A DNA stretch of 64,000 nt from Saururus chinensis. Lineage: Eukaryota; Streptophyta; Magnoliopsida; Piperales; Saururaceae. Numbering within the stretch: the stretch's first letter is position 1; each line of letters begins with the position of its first letter. The notes below the pieces were generated by a model. That model searched no databases. It saw only the letters and a program-made list of their open reading frames with translations, and was not told the origin of the DNA. The DNA lies in contig CP141144.1 in assembly GCA_035235625.1 (NCBI GenBank), positions 46,994,014-47,058,013 of the forward strand, in the 5' to 3' direction. Below are positions 26,421-39,515 of the stretch, one piece after another. A program made the position numbers and the translations under genes.

Positions 26421-27647
26421 CGTATCAACCTCCATCAAGGAGTAATCACAATTTAGTATCACACAGATGGGAACACAGACAAGGCCACGAAGGCGTGTCA
26501 TGGTCCAAAATTCTACACAAGAATTTAAGAAGTTCGGAATTGTCAATCCCTAAGGCTGCTCGCCCTGGACGATCCTAGCCAAGGATGTCCCATTCTCACA
26601 CAGAGAATCTAGAGCAGGGGTGTTCGCCCAGGGACATCTCCTGTGGAGGGGAGAGCCCAAATTCCCACACAGGGAACCCTAGAAGATGTGGTAGCGGGTG
26701 CACACGGCATACCATACTGGATTCTCAGGGTCTAGAAGACAATAATAAACTCAAATCGTAAGACAAGTACGTAACTCGTCCCCCACATAATTTCACTTAG
26801 CTAGACTCAACCCGGGGAGTGCACTCGTTCTACACAGGAACTCAAATCAAAACATCTCCTTTTGGACCAATCAAGTTTCGATTAAGCCATAATCGATCAA
26901 TCCGGCACGCAATTTCACCACATTGCATCCAATCAATCAAATTCGATTAACCTCGATAAAGCCTCAATTGGAAATCCATTTTCATGATGTATGCAACATG
27001 GTACATACGTGGGCAAGGCATACATGAATCCTAATTCATGATAAGTGCTCTCATCAGCCCCTAATGCATCATTCATAATTATAATATCAAGCTTCAACAT
27101 CATCATTAAACCCCACATGTGTGTGTACCTAGTAGAAGCACTTCACTCAATGTATATCAACATGCTTGAAATTAACTCACTACCACACTACACATGTGAA
27201 TTAACATCTAATCATAAATTCCAGCGGAAATCATAGAAGAAGAATCATTGAAATCATAACTCAAATCAAAGCTCAACCACAAGCTAAACACGTATAAGAT
27301 CATTCACTTCATCCTTAAACCATGATGCTCACTAACATTCACACATTAATTAACCACATCCTAACATGACATATCAGTCCGTTAGTAAGCTCCAGCTCTA
27401 CTGAAAATATACTTAACCATAGAGAATCAACCATTCATAACTTCAAGATGGCAATACTAACATCATGCCTCCAACCATAAGTCATTCCACATAACTCTAA
27501 ATATATACCTCAACTTCATAACCTCAATGGTATGCCTTTCCAGTAGCATACTATAGCTCAAAACACTCCACATTCATATGAAATTGGCATATTAAAGTAG
27601 AATCACTGAAATAAACATCATGCACCTAATACAAAAATCTGTTGTGT

Positions 27648-27765
27648 AGCCGTTCGAATGCCCAGGAGTGCCATTCGATCGGCTAACAAGAAATATGTCG
27701 AACTGACAGTGTTGCCGTTCGAATGCCCAGGAGGGCCGTTCGAACGCCAACAAGGCAGAATCGAC
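27648..27765 (+). repeat. Palindrome-rich module in LTR (copy in 25392-28836)
   Basis: Four motif copies of the form GCCGTTCGAATGCCC or GCCATTCGATCGGC lie in two pairs, separated by a spacer that contains GTCGAACTGACAGTGTTG. The same two-pair layout occurs at 48603-48740 and 53911-54045. TTCGAA and CGATCG are the palindromic cores. Confidence 0.6.
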
Positions 27766-28841
27766 CTTTTTCTTCATTTCAAATTTTCAAACCGAAACTT
27801 CATTGATAAACCTTAAAATTTCCATCTATCAACCTAAATGCCAATAAAATTCCATCATAACTTCTAGAAAGCTAATCTACATCATAACAAGATGAAACCC
27901 TTTGAAATCAGGATTAAAGATTACCATTTACTAATCATGACATTAAAATACTAAATCAAGTAAATCTATTCCAAATAAACCACGAAATCAAGAGTTTTAC
28001 CATAGGAAGACTGAAATTTCGAAAGTCCATTACCTTATCCCTTGATTAGGCTTGGATTTGATGGTCACCCTTCTTAAAAACCTTACAAAGACATAGAGTT
28101 TGAATTAAACTCCATTAAAACCGATTTAACATAGAAAACCCTAATTAAAAACTTAGATCTAGGGCTTGTTGAATATAAAAATCGGATTTTTAGAGTTAGG
28201 GTTTGAAGTAAAGATGCAAATCAGTAGTTTTGATGTTTAAAAATGAATCAAAACAAAGGGGAAATGATAGGTCTAGAAGGGATTAAGAGAAAAGCTGGGA
28301 TTTAGTGCTTAATTAGAAGGGACTTACCTTAAACACCTTCCAAATCGGGCCTAATTGGGGAATAGGCCTAACCTCTCCTTCTCAGCCTATTCCCAAAATG
28401 GAAATGGCTCAGGTCTTGCCTTTTATAGTAAGTTTTGGGGTGTGTATGGGTAAATTGTGGGGTATGAATAGAAAAATAGGCTAAAAATGAGTAATTTAGT
28501 TATTTGAGCACTAATAAAACCTGGAAAAATTATGAAATTTTTTATAAGGGCTTGTGTTGATGTCTGGGTTAGTTTGACACAAAAACCCAAATTTTGACGG
28601 TGGGGCCCACAAGGGGTCTTGCCAAACCCTAATTTTTAAAAATTTAGAAAAATCCCAAAAATTCATATTTGACTCAAATCACTTAAAACCACTAATTGTA
28701 AAGTTGATTTTGATCAAAACTATCATAAATACTATTTATTTATGAAACCACCGAATTAATAAGAAAATGAGTTAACCATGCAATAACTGATAATTAAAAA
28801 GAAACGAAAACCGGTTTAGAAATGAGAGTCCTTACATAAAC

Positions 28842-29799
28842 ACTCATTCCTGGCTTCCTGGCTCAGGGAGCTTACTTCAAACCAAATAAAGCCTTTCGTA
28901 ATTTGCAAACATGATTAGGAAACAATGCATCTTTAAACCCAACAAGTCATTCCATATAATTTTCTTTAGTGAGAAAACCATGAAGAAAAGCATTTGACAC
29001 ATCAAGATTTCAAACTGCCCAATTCTAAGCAAGAGCCAAAGACAAAACAATCTAAATACTGGGCTGCTTGATGACTAGACTAAATGTTTCAAAATAGTCA
29101 ACCGCGCTTGTTGATGATACCATTTTGCAACCAAACATGCTTTATAACAAGCAACTAATCCATCAACATGCCGCTTAATCTTATATATCCATTGACAGCC
29201 AATAATATTTGCATTAGGAGTTGGGACCAAAGTCCACATATTTTCATTTTGTAAGGCAGAGAATTCATCATTCATAGCATCTAGCCATTGTTCAAATTTA
29301 GAGGCAACAAAACATATTTTGATGGTTTAGATTGAGGTGGAGAAGAAGTTTGAGAAACAACATTTAACGAAAAAGCAACATGTGGTTTATAAACTCCAAC
29401 TTTTCTATGACTAATCATAGGCTAAAAGGAGAAGAGGAGGAAGATGTAGATGAAGGACTGGATGTACAAAGCAGAGAAGAGGGAATAGAACAGAGGAAGT
29501 AGAAGTAGGTTGAGATGGGAGAGGTATATGTGGGTTGAGCTATAGTAATAGGGAGTGAACAACCAGGTAGTGAAGGAGAAGACTTTGAACTTGAAGATGG
29601 TAAAGAACAAAATGGGAACTCCCGCTCACAAAATTGCACATGTTGAGAAGTCCAAACAAGTTGAGTTTAGACATCAAAGCATCTATATCCTTTAGAGTGG
29701 GAGGAGTACCCAAGGAAGACACACCTAGCTTCAAGTTTATGATCTGCATAAGGTCTTAACCATGGGAAGCATTTACAACAAAAAATATGCAGTAATGAG
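28842..29799 (-). pseudogene. Copia integrase end and RT N-terminal part
   Basis: Read from 29799 downward: the integrase-end motif [31 protein letters not shown], a Ser/Pro-rich linker (about 29415-29640), then the RT start MNDEFSALQNENMWTLVP and CQWIYKIK, and a final KAFFGLK before the solo LTR. The 104 bases at 32698-32801 (LPTPYLLNKSLF, FGHPPYYS) are the preceding coding stretch, displaced by the solo LTR at 29800-32697. Several stops and shifts are present. Confidence 0.8.
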
Positions 29800-32697
29800 C
29801 GTAAGATCTCTAACTTTAACCCAATTTAATTTCTATTTAATTGTGTGCTATTATATGGTTTTCCTTAAATTGCTTGGTTGACTTGATTTTAGGGTTAAGG
29901 ATCAGTAATTATGGTAACAAGGTTTAATTTTATATTTATGTTTTGATATCAAACGTAATTCATCCTATTTTTAAGGAATTTATAGAAATTTCATTTATTA
30001 AGGGTGTGGACCTTAGCATGGGCCCCACGTCCACGATTGGACGGCATATGTCCCACATGACCCTAAACTTCAATCATTTTGTACTAATTAGTTTTGGACT
30101 TATTAACTCATTTTTAGCCACACTTAGGGTGTAATAATTTATCTTTACAACCCATCAATTTGTACACATAACCCAATAACTTACTATACAAAAGAAAACC
30201 CTAACCAATTTATCAAATGGGAAAGAGCTATGTTAGGAGGCAAAGTGGTGCCCTAACCCCAATGCCCAAAGAGGAAAAATCGATTTAGGTGAGTATTTAG
30301 CCCTAATCATTTATAATCTTCTGGTTTTACTCTTAATCTCTCTTATCTTCACTTTCCCCCAAATGGATTATTGATTTATTCCATTAAAAATACTATTTTT
30401 TTAATTTCGATTCAAACCCTAGTTGGGTGATTTTCGTTTTTAAACAAAGGAAATCATAGAGCTACTTATTTTCAAGGTTATTTAAGCTTAATAGTCGATT
30501 TTAATTAAGTATTAATCAAAACCCTAATTTTGGGTAGGGTTTCTTGAGGTGTAAAGCTTCCTTTTCAATCAAAGGACTTCGTTGAGGTAAGGGGATTTCA
30601 TTTCATGTGATTCTATTCATTGGATTGCATGTTTGAAAGATTCAATTGGGTTCTTGCTTGTCTATGTATTTTAATGATGGATTATTAAAAGCATATCATT
30701 TATGTTGACTTTATTGTGATTTGCTTAAGAATAGTTAGATCTACCATGTTTTAGCTTTCTAGTTTGATATCACAAAGTTTTAGGGTGATTTTAGAATTTT
30801 TCTAGAATTTTTGGGTATTTAAGGTTTGATTTTCAAGAGGTTGAACACGGACTAGAAGTAAGCATAAAGTGAACTGTTAAAGGCATTCGAATGACCCAAC
30901 AAGTGTTCGAATGGCCTATCTGAATGATCAAACAGCCTGATGTTTGAATGACCAAATAGGGAGTTCGAACAACCAAATGACAATTTTTGCCATTTTTATA
31001 TATTTTGGTCATTTATTTGGACTCATGTAGTATTGCTCACGTATGTACCATATTGTATGCATCATAAAAATAATTTATAAATGAGATAAATTGTGACTAG
31101 CCATGTTTGATTGATTAGATGCCATTGGTTGTCAGATTAATCGATGGGAGACTTATCTAATTGGTTTTACATCCAATAGACGGGTCTTACGTCCTTTGAG
31201 GACGGGTTTCCTCCCTGGGTTGAGAAGAGTGAAATGTTATATGTGTGTTATTTGATAAGTTATTTGGACCCTGAGAATTGAGGATTGTATGTTCAAGTGC
31301 ACCAGCTTATGACATATAGTGCTCAAGACTTTGGTCTTCATGAGAAGTTTGTTGGGGACTTCGGTCTTGATGATAGTTGTTCTTGGGGCTTTGGCCTTTT
31401 TAAGCAATTGTGCTCGGGGCTTTGGCCTTGATAAGCAATTGTGCTCAAGGCTTTGGCCTTGATGAGCAGTTGTGCTCGGGGTTTTGGACCCTCATGAGCA
31501 GGTTTATTTCTCTTAATTTGTGAGACATTCACTATTTATTGTTGTATGTGTATGGAAGATTATGCTCATTGACACAAATTATGTAGGATAATGGAGCTTA
31601 TGTTACACATGGGGTTATGGTGTGAATTGCATGGTTATGCAGGATGACGTGTATGGTTGATACACTTGATGTTGTAGGGTGAATGTTTTCATTGAGAACT
31701 AGATATGCATGATATGTTTATGTTGAGAGATTTTTTATGTAGGATGTGATTATGATAATGAGTTCGCATGTTTACACATGAGGTATATGATGCATAGTGG
31801 CATGGCTATGTGATGATGAGATAATATGTACATATAGCATAATGTGCAGGTGGCATGGCTATGTGATGATGAAGTATGTATACATACCATAATATGCAGG
31901 TTACATGAATACGTGCTGATGAGACATGTTGTAGATAGAATGATATGCAAGTGGCATGAATGTGTTGATGAGATATATTACACATTGCATGATATGCAGG
32001 TGGCATGAGGAGGTGTTGATGAGATTATGTTATAGATAACATGACATGCATGTGGCATAAGTAGATGCTTATAGATTGTAAATTATGATATGAATGGACA
32101 GGTTTATGTGGATATCCCATAATGAATGGGCATTGTGGTTGATTATGTAATGATGCCTATGTTGTCATTTTGGATTTATTTTCCATATTAAAACCTTTGT
32201 TAAGCTTGTGACTCACCCCTCTTTGTTTGTGTTTTATTTTGGGGCTACATATCATGCCATGTAGGTGTTGTTCTAATGGGCTTTATGTGGAGCGTGTGGT
32301 TGGCAATGATCCTTAGGAGGGGTTGCACGGAGATTATGGGTTTTATGATAGCTTTGATAGTATATTGTTTTGAGACCTTTATATACTTGACTATACTTTA
32401 CATTTCTCTTTATTCAATGTTGGCTAAGACTCTTATTAGCTATTGTGCATTTAGACTTATATTTTAGCGATATGTGGGCTTATTATGACTAAGTAAATGG
32501 GAATGGACTAATGTTTAATTAGTAGTAATTTTATTGCTTATTTTGCTTTTGTAAAAAGGGTACATGTGCAACTCCGTAGTGTTTTATCCAAGAATGGGTT
32601 AAGTCTTCCGCAATCCAACGATACTTTGTCGCGTCGTGTGCCACTTCCTTCTTAGACAGGGTTCGACTCAGGGGATAGCATATACCAAGGCGTGACA
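29800..32697 (+). repeat. Solo LTR (2898 bp), TSD ATGAG
   Basis: Starts CGTAAGATCTCTAAC (the first base is changed from the TG start of its relatives) and ends ACCAAGGCGTGACA. ATGAG is repeated exactly at 29795-29799 and 32698-32702. It aligns with the 3' LTR at 17132-20385 over most of its length. It interrupts the Copia integrase-RT region in the opposite orientation. It contains minisatellites at about 31320-31500 and 31790-32060 and a TTCGAA motif cluster at 30885-30985. Confidence 0.9.
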
Positions 32698-32801
32698 ATG
32701 AGTAATATGGAGGATGCCCAAAAACCATTTAAAAAAGAGATTTGTTTAGAAGATATGGTGTGGGAAGTCAATTGATTAAAAACACTACTGTGGACACAAC
32801 T

Positions 32802-34875
32802 TGTAACACCCGAGATTTTTCATCACATTTTCTTTAAAATTCAAGAATTTTTTTGCTATATAATGGTTATAAATCAGGAAAAAATGACGAATATGAAACA
32901 TGTGAAAGCACTTTATAATTCAAAACATCACACATCAATTTTTCCCATCCAAATTTTCACTCATTCAAACATCATACGGGCAAACCAAATATCCTCAAGT
33001 GCTACTCGAAAATAAACGTATGAATAAATTGCTATGATCATAGACTTTAAAAACAAATTTCTCCCAGGCATCCCTAAGTGCAAGTTCCATAACAATCCAC
33101 AGTCTAATCCAAATTATAAGTCCAGAAAGCATAAACATCTTCATTCCCATCTCACCCAATACATCAGCTCATGGCACAAACAATACTATCAATGAGTTAA
33201 GGATATACCTGAGTCAAAGGGAATCAACCCACCGTGGAAGCGAGCATCCATCTCTAGGAGCTCTCCGTCACAAACCTACAAAAGCTTCCTGAACAACGAG
33301 ACAAAAAAATAGGGTAATGAGTATTTTCATACTCGGTAGGAAAATACCCAGTAGGGGAGTTCTAAACAGTGAACTCAATAAGTTCATATATAGATACATT
33401 CATGTAACTCAAACATGAAGCATGCAAGCATGTAATAATCATGCATATACACATATAATGATACTAAGTGCATACCATCAAACCAATCTTACACATACAC
33501 TCTTAATCAGAGTCTTACAAACTTGCTCATATAATTGTACATAGACTCATACAACTTACACATACTTGTATGACCTTACTTGTACAACCTTACACTTACA
33601 GTCTTGTTCAGAAACATACACTTATAGTTTTTCTCATAATCATACTCTTATAGTACTCAGAATCATATTCTTATAGTCGTGCTCAAAATCTTACTGTTAC
33701 AGTCTTACTTAAAAACGTACATACTTATACAGTCATACACATAGTATCATTGAAGCTCACTACAACTAATAAGCTCTAGTATAGAAAAGGAAATGAATGT
33801 CACTAGGGCATCACCTTAACCTCCGGGGAGTGACTAAACACCATGCACTTTTTTAAATATAAGGCACACCAATGCTCATGGGGCATAGGATCAAACAAGT
33901 AAAAGTAGTTCCATGATACTACTTACCTAAGCACACAAACATAAACACCCACATATAAGGAGTCATATAATTGCCCACACTTTAAGGGTCTTATAGTGCT
34001 AGTGCCACTTTTGGGCAGAAATCATACAGTGCCACTCTTGGGCAAAAACATACAGTGCCACTAGGGTAGAAATCATACATTGCCACTCTTGGGCAGAATC
34101 ATACAACACTCTCAATAGAACATCAAACGTTTGGCCTTAATACAACACACAGACCAAAACAAAAGTATACATCACTCTCAACAGAGCATTAGATGTTTGG
34201 GGTTCAATACAGTACACAGACAACATCCCATAGGATAAACACCATGGAAAGACATGAGAAATGCTTAGCCGACTCATTATCGACTACCTCAAACACAGAA
34301 GTCTAGTTGACGGCAGCTGCAAACGGCATCAAAATCGCCCTCTTATGGCCCAAAAACAAATTTAAGAGGTGTGAAAAATTGAAGAAAAGACCGATACCTC
34401 GTGGAGGAGCGAATAGGACATGACGGTTGTCATAGCCGGTACCTATGGACTCGTGGCAATAAGGTGAAGTGGATCCCGACAAGAACTGGTAGAATCCGAT
34501 GACAAAGGAGGTACAACAGAGTGACCGGAAACACACTCGGGTTTTCTCACAAAATCACTGGACGAAAAAAAACTTCTGGACACCCTGGAGGTTTCTAGAA
34601 TGCATTGACCCATTCCAGATTTATAAACTTATTTTCTTTTTTTGTCCCCAACACGTGTTAACCTCTTGTTTATGTGTCATACCTCCAAAATTTGCACTGA
34701 AACCGTACAGTGAGGCCCATGGCCTGCGACTAAGCCCCACGCCCGACTCTATGGGTATAATATTGAGGTCAAATATATAAATACAAATATGCTGAAGAGT
34801 CACATTTTTTTACTGAAAATGACAAAAAAATAGCAAAAAAATCACAAAAAATTATAAAAAAATAGGGACATTACA
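32802..34875 (-). repeat. Solo LTR of a second family (2074 bp), TSD CAACT
   Basis: On the minus strand it starts TGTAATGTCCC and ends CTCGGGTGTTACA. CAACT is repeated exactly at 32797-32801 and 34876-34880. It does not resemble the TGTAAG-type LTRs. A TTTATAAATC box on the minus strand near 34620 is a plausible promoter and gives the orientation. Short tandem units with GTGCCACTCTTGGGCAG lie at about 33990-34110. It separates the Copia integrase core from the integrase end. Confidence 0.88.
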
Positions 34876-35780
34876 CAACTACACACTAGAAAAGTATAGG
34901 TATAGATGCAGTCAATAACAAAGTATAGGTATACATGCAATCAATAATAGAGAGATTACAGTTCCAATAACATGCCCTTTTCTCTCTCTCTAACTCCATT
35001 TTGCTTAGGGGTATATGGGCAAGAAAGCTTATGAGCAATACCAGATGTGGAAAATAGATTTTTAAATTTGGAATTAACATATTTAGTGCCATTGTCTGAT
35101 CTTAAAAATGCAATTGAATTTTGAAATAAAATTTTGACCATAGATTTGAATGTCACACAGAAGGAAAACACATCTGATTTATGTGTAATGGGATACAACC
35201 AGGAAAATTTTGAGTAATCATCACTAAAAATGTCATAAAATTTGTAACGCATAAAAGAGGATGTCGGGGATGGGCCCCAAACATCGGAATGGATAAGTTT
35301 AAGTGGATGAGATGTAGACGTACATGAAGAAGAAAACTATAATCTATGTGCTTTGCTCAAAGCACAACTAGTACAAGCAATATTTTTGGTGCAAGTAGCA
35401 AGAAGAGAAAATAAAGAGACCATATAATTGAAAACAACATATGAAGGATGCCCAAGGCGACAATGCCAAACATAAGAGGATTGAGATGTAACTGTGAATG
35501 CTATAGGAGAATCTGGAGCTAGTAGAGTGGATTAAGCCCTTGATGACTAGTACTTTGGTAAACAATGTTCTTGGACAAAAGGTCCTCAATCACAAAACCA
35601 AAAGAAGAAAAGGCAATGAAACTATTATTATCAATTGCAAGTTTCTGAATAGATATTTAAGTTTTTAGAGATATGAGGAACATGCAAAACATTTTTTAGA
35701 TGAGGAGTAGATATGGGTAAACAAAGAGAAGTACTACCAATATTTGCAATGGCTAGAGACTGACCATTCCCAACATACAC
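34876..35780 (-). pseudogene. Copia integrase core
   Basis: The minus strand carries the zinc-binding end (IACTSCALSKAHRL) and the catalytic core: DVWGP with the first Asp, FSDDYSKFSWLYP, LRSDNGTKYVNSKF with the second Asp, and CPYTPKQNGV before the third acidic position. Integrase joins the element DNA to the chromosome. Stops separate the blocks. The reading continues at 32698-32801 on the other side of the solo LTR. Confidence 0.82.
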
Positions 35781-35816
35781 TTTATCTGAACCAGCATATA
35801 GTGAATGAAAAGTGAG

Positions 35817-36943
35817 CTACTGAAGATTAGAAGTGATATGATTAGTTGCTTTTGAATCGAGCAGCCACCACCTATGATTCAGTCCATCTGCTGAAATTGT
35901 GGAATAAGCAATTGGATTTGATGAAGATGGGGCAGGTCTGTTGTTGATAGTATTGCTATTATAAAAGGGATCAAAACAATGAAAATACTTCAAAGCAATA
36001 TGATTCGTTTGCCCACACATCTGATGTGGAACTGGAGGAAAGCCAAACGAAGAAGACAAAGATTGATTTTGAGGTTGGCTAGTGGTTCGTTGAACCAATT
36101 GTGGGAATTCGGATACAAAAAATTTGATGGACCAGATTGTTGAGCATTCCCAATGCCACTAAATCTGCAGCCACGACCGCAAAAAAATCAGCCACCCAAG
36201 AAATTTCCCCTCTTGACCAAAAAACCACTCGAACTTAACTATGCAGCATTCTTTAAAACAACAGATGTAGCCATGGCAGAAGGCAGAGTTAAAAATGAAG
36301 ATTCTCTCGAAGACCATAGAGCAAGAGCTGCTTCTTTAATTAAAAGCAAATTCAAGAGCCCCTGAAGCGAGATGTATCCAATTAAGTGCGAATAGACGTA
36401 CTAAATCCATAACACTTCTGGTTGTCCATTAAGAGTATGAATAATTACATCATCATTTGCTAAAAGAGAACCCGTTGCAGCCAACTGATTAGACAAATCT
36501 TTGAGCTTATCAAGATATTCAATCATAGAAGAACCGAGCTAAAGTTTTTGCAATTGATGTCGAAGATTGAACACATGCGATTTGGACAATTGAATGTTGC
36601 TCTTGTTCGAATTCTCGAGCAGATGTAAAAGATACGGTGACACAATAGCAATAAGAAAGGATTAGACAAAATTTAGCCTGATTCTTTTAGGAGTCGGGTT
36701 TAGTCCAACAATTTAGGAGTTGGGTTTGATCAATCGATATACACAAACAAATTGTATTGCAGAGAGAATATTTTGCAACTGTACTCTCCATATAAGAAAA
36801 TTTAAACCATAGAGCTTCACAATAACCAGCGAATACATGTTAGAGATGAGAAATTTGATGGAGTCTGACAACGACACCATGATTGAGCCCAAAATGAGTT
36901 AGCAAAAGGAGGAATAATGGAGGAAAGACAATCCAAAATTTTT
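35817..36943 (-). pseudogene. Copia gag and protease
   Basis: Read from the primer site downward: gag with SISKYLDKLKDLSNQLAATG-like and IIHTLNGQPEVLW stretches (about 36400-36560), a degenerate zinc knuckle with CGQTNHIALKYF, and the protease motif RWWLLDSKATNHITSN, in which the family D-S/T-G triad is altered to DSK. Gag forms the particle and the protease matures it. Multiple frame breaks; not functional. Confidence 0.75.
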
Positions 36944-37086
36944 GGCTCTATGACACCATAAAGAAAACACGAAACTTGTATTAATTTCGTGAAAACTACA
37001 AACCCGTGGAGTCAATATTTATCCAAGCGGGCAGGATTCACTTAGACTTAAGTAAGGGTAAAAAAGTCAAAATACAATAGCACTTA
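36944..37086 (-). repeat. Copia 5' LTR (128 bp) and primer-binding site
   Basis: LTR 36959-37086 pairs with 21636-21761. Its start is mutated (TAAGTG for TGACTA). Directly after it on the minus strand, TGGTGTCATAGAGCC (36958-36944) matches the initiator-methionine tRNA primer site TGGTATCAGAGC with small changes. The LTR outer end is 86 bp from the ENT1 stop codon, on the same strand as ENT1. Confidence 0.8.
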
Positions 37087-37172
37087 ATAATACATATTTC
37101 TGCTGAAAAACGCTTGTCCAATAAGTAATTTACAATTACATTTTTAAAACACTTTCAGGACATAAAATGCCA

Positions 37173-39515
37173 TTAAATGACCCAAAACCAAGCCACTACT
37201 GAACCGATCGCCAAACCCACAATCAGAAACAGCACAATCACCAGCCCTGCAGTTTCCGAATGTTGCAGTGGCACTACCTTGGGAGCAAGAATCATTAAGT
37301 TTCCAGTGAAATAGCCATTAGTCAGTCCCAGAAGACAGGTGAGCAAAGAGACTGGAATCTCTGTCCTGAAAAACTTGGGGCCATGCAAACAAGCCAAAAA
37401 CAGAGGATAGAAAAGGAGTCTTCCAATGCAGGCAGCAACAGCAATATTTGCATTTTCAATGAGGTAGATCGCAGGCAGGGTTTTCCCCACAAGATCAAAC
37501 ACATTGTAACCAGTTATGAGGAGGACTGGATACCAATCCTTCAAGATCTGGGAATGCACATCTTCTGTAATATACCCGGGAAATATGGAGAGGGTTACCA
37601 CATATATGAGAAGAATTCCAAAGCCAAACCATTTTACTTGACCAACTATTTCCCACAATGTTTTCCTCCACTGAGCTCCAGTGAGAGATCCTTTCTCTTT
37701 CTCTTCCTCATTCAAAGCCTGAACCTTTAGATCTTTGTAGTACTGGATAACTGGAAGTCTGTCTGCAACATTGTAGCAAACGATACATATGGCCATGACT
37801 ACAATGCTAACACCAAAGTAGAGATTGGCACTGCATCTTAACCCATGTGCATTTTGTGGGTATATGGCTTTAGTTATGATTCTCAATAGTGAAACAAGCA
37901 CCCCTGCAGTCAGAATTGTTCAAAATTGAGTGGTGAACAAGGATAGCTACAAACATGAGCATATATGTTCATATAATGAACATCTATAATTGAAAGAACA
38001 AGACCCATGTTTCAAGAAGAACTAAGCTTTCATAATTATTAAGTTTATTCTGTTTCTTTATATTATTTTCACCTAGTTCCAACCTTAGACTTTCATCAAA
38101 TAAAAAACAAAAATTGATCAGGACATAAGGGTTGCTCAACCCCTGTTTCCCTACCAATCATCAACCTCCATATAACAAAAGAAAACGACTCAGAGCCCTG
38201 CACTGCATGAAATCAATATATGGGGCAAAGATAATCATTTGTTAACAAACATCAGCATATACTGAATTACATCAAAATCAGCATACTAAACAAAAAAGTC
38301 CGATTCCAGTTTTCACAAGATAATATTGCGTTGAAAAGCAAATCACATAGGAAGCCAAAAAATTTAAATTACTATGGGTAATGAGATATTATTGCCAACT
38401 TTCAAACCTACAAGTTCACACATAGATAGCCGAGAAAAATGAAGCAAAATGCAATAGACGTCCTCTTACATTTTGAAAATTGGAGCCACAAGATCCTAGG
38501 CATTTAAATAAACCATCACCTAACCATAGCTTCAAAATGATCTATCCTCAGCCCTTTTTCCTTCAGAAGTAATAGCTAAAACATCTTATCCGAAAAAACG
38601 GAGGAAAAACGATTCCCTCACCAGTCAACTCTATTTCACAAGTAAATCAAAACCATCCAGAGGCTCATTTGATATTAGCAATCAATAAGGCGCTTGAGAA
38701 GATAACTGCATTACTCAAACTAAACATCACCATGTACAAAAGCCAAAAGCAACACGCTTCAGAATTCAGAGACAATGAGGTTTATACGGAAAAAAAAAGT
38801 GAAACTTTTTCCTCATAGACAATCCATCTGTTATCGACAAATCAACCAAGAGCAGAACCAACAGCTACCCAATTCACCAAATGACGAATAATTCAGTTAT
38901 ATATACATTGAAAAACTACTGATCAAGTCTTAGTTTAGCGAGCATCAATACCCTTACTAAATGGCAACAAATTGTTCACCAATCCTCACCGGATGCGGCG
39001 GTGCCGGCAACGGTTGCTTGCATATACCGCTCGGGAAGCTCGCCGGCGGACCCAATGACTCCACCCTGGACCAGCGCGTCGGCCATGCCGGACATCGCGA
39101 CGGCCGCCACCGTGACGTAGTACCCAGAATAGAGCCCAGTTTGGCCCTTGATGTAAACGAGATCCATAACAGGGACGACGAGGAGGGCGACAACGAAGAT
39201 GGCGAGGCCAAGGTTGATGCGTGAGCGGGCGCTAGACTTGTGGGCCCCCCAGCCGACAATGAGTAGGAGGAAGAAGAGGCCGACGAGCATGTACACGACA
39301 GCGAAGACGCGGTCAACGTTGACGCCAGGGTAGATGTAGGCGAAGTAGTCGACGGCGGTGATGAAGGCGTTCCAGGGGAGGAGGAAGCCGGCGCCTAGGG
39401 TGAAGAAAACGGCGTAGGCGAGATGGAAGGAATCCTTGGGGATCTTGCCCTGGAGGAGGAGAAGGGCCTCCTCCTCGCCGGGGCCGGTACCTCTGCTACG
39501 TCCGGCGAAACCCAT
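37173..39515 (-). CDS. ENT1: Equilibrative nucleoside transporter, ENT1 type (2 exons)
   Basis: Exon 1 is 39515-38990 and exon 2 is 37903-37173, joined across a 1086-bp GT-AG intron inside a glycine codon (TAAS-G-VLVSLLRI). This gives 418 residues. ENT1-type carriers move nucleosides across plasma membrane or tonoplast; family members have about 11 membrane spans. Visible features are FHLAYAVFFTLGAGFLLPWN with AFITAVDYF in span 1, RINLGLAIFVVALLVVPVMD, GMADALVQGG, ERYMQATVAGTAASG, then LSIFPGYITEDVHS, YNVFDLVGKTLPA, ARLLFYPLF-like GRLLFYPLF, LTCLLGLTNGYFTGNLMILA and the terminal VVAWFWVI. It follows the Arabidopsis ENT1 protein closely along its length. I chose the ATG at 39515 (MGFAGRSRG); the frame is open to 39686, but the added residues are unlike the family. 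A Copia element begins 86 bp after the stop codon. It appears intact. Confidence 0.93.

Larger units (their letters stand above)
25392..28836 (-). repeat. Solo LTR (3445 bp), TSD TAAAC
   Basis: On the minus strand it starts TGTAAGGACTCTCATTTC and ends CGGGGTGTGACA. The duplication TAAAC is exact at 25387-25391 and 28837-28841. It interrupts the RT region of the Copia element. CTATAAAAGG on the minus strand near 28430 is the likely core promoter. It belongs to the same LTR subfamily as 40992-49807, with near-equal length (3445 versus about 3449 bp). It carries the palindrome module at 27648-27765 and a 56-bp minisatellite. Confidence 0.92.
21636..37086 (-). mobile_element. Short-LTR Copia (Ale/Retrofit-like) broken by four solo LTRs
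   Basis: One Copia element on the minus strand spans 15.45 kb. Removing the four inserted solo LTRs and one copy of each 5-bp duplication leaves about 4.42 kb, normal for a short-LTR Copia. From the right: 128-bp 5' LTR, initiator-Met-type primer site, gag with zinc knuckle, protease, integrase, reverse transcriptase, RNase H ending HELGGA-stop, a GGAGGGGCATAA purine tract and a 126-bp 3' LTR. Short LTRs and total length suggest the Ale lineage (inference). It is decayed throughout, including YVND in place of the RT motif YVDD near 25290-25300. Confidence 0.85.

Noticed and set aside
37383-37730. 115-codon + strand frame
   Set aside because: Antisense to exon 2 of ENT1, whose protein matches the family along its length.
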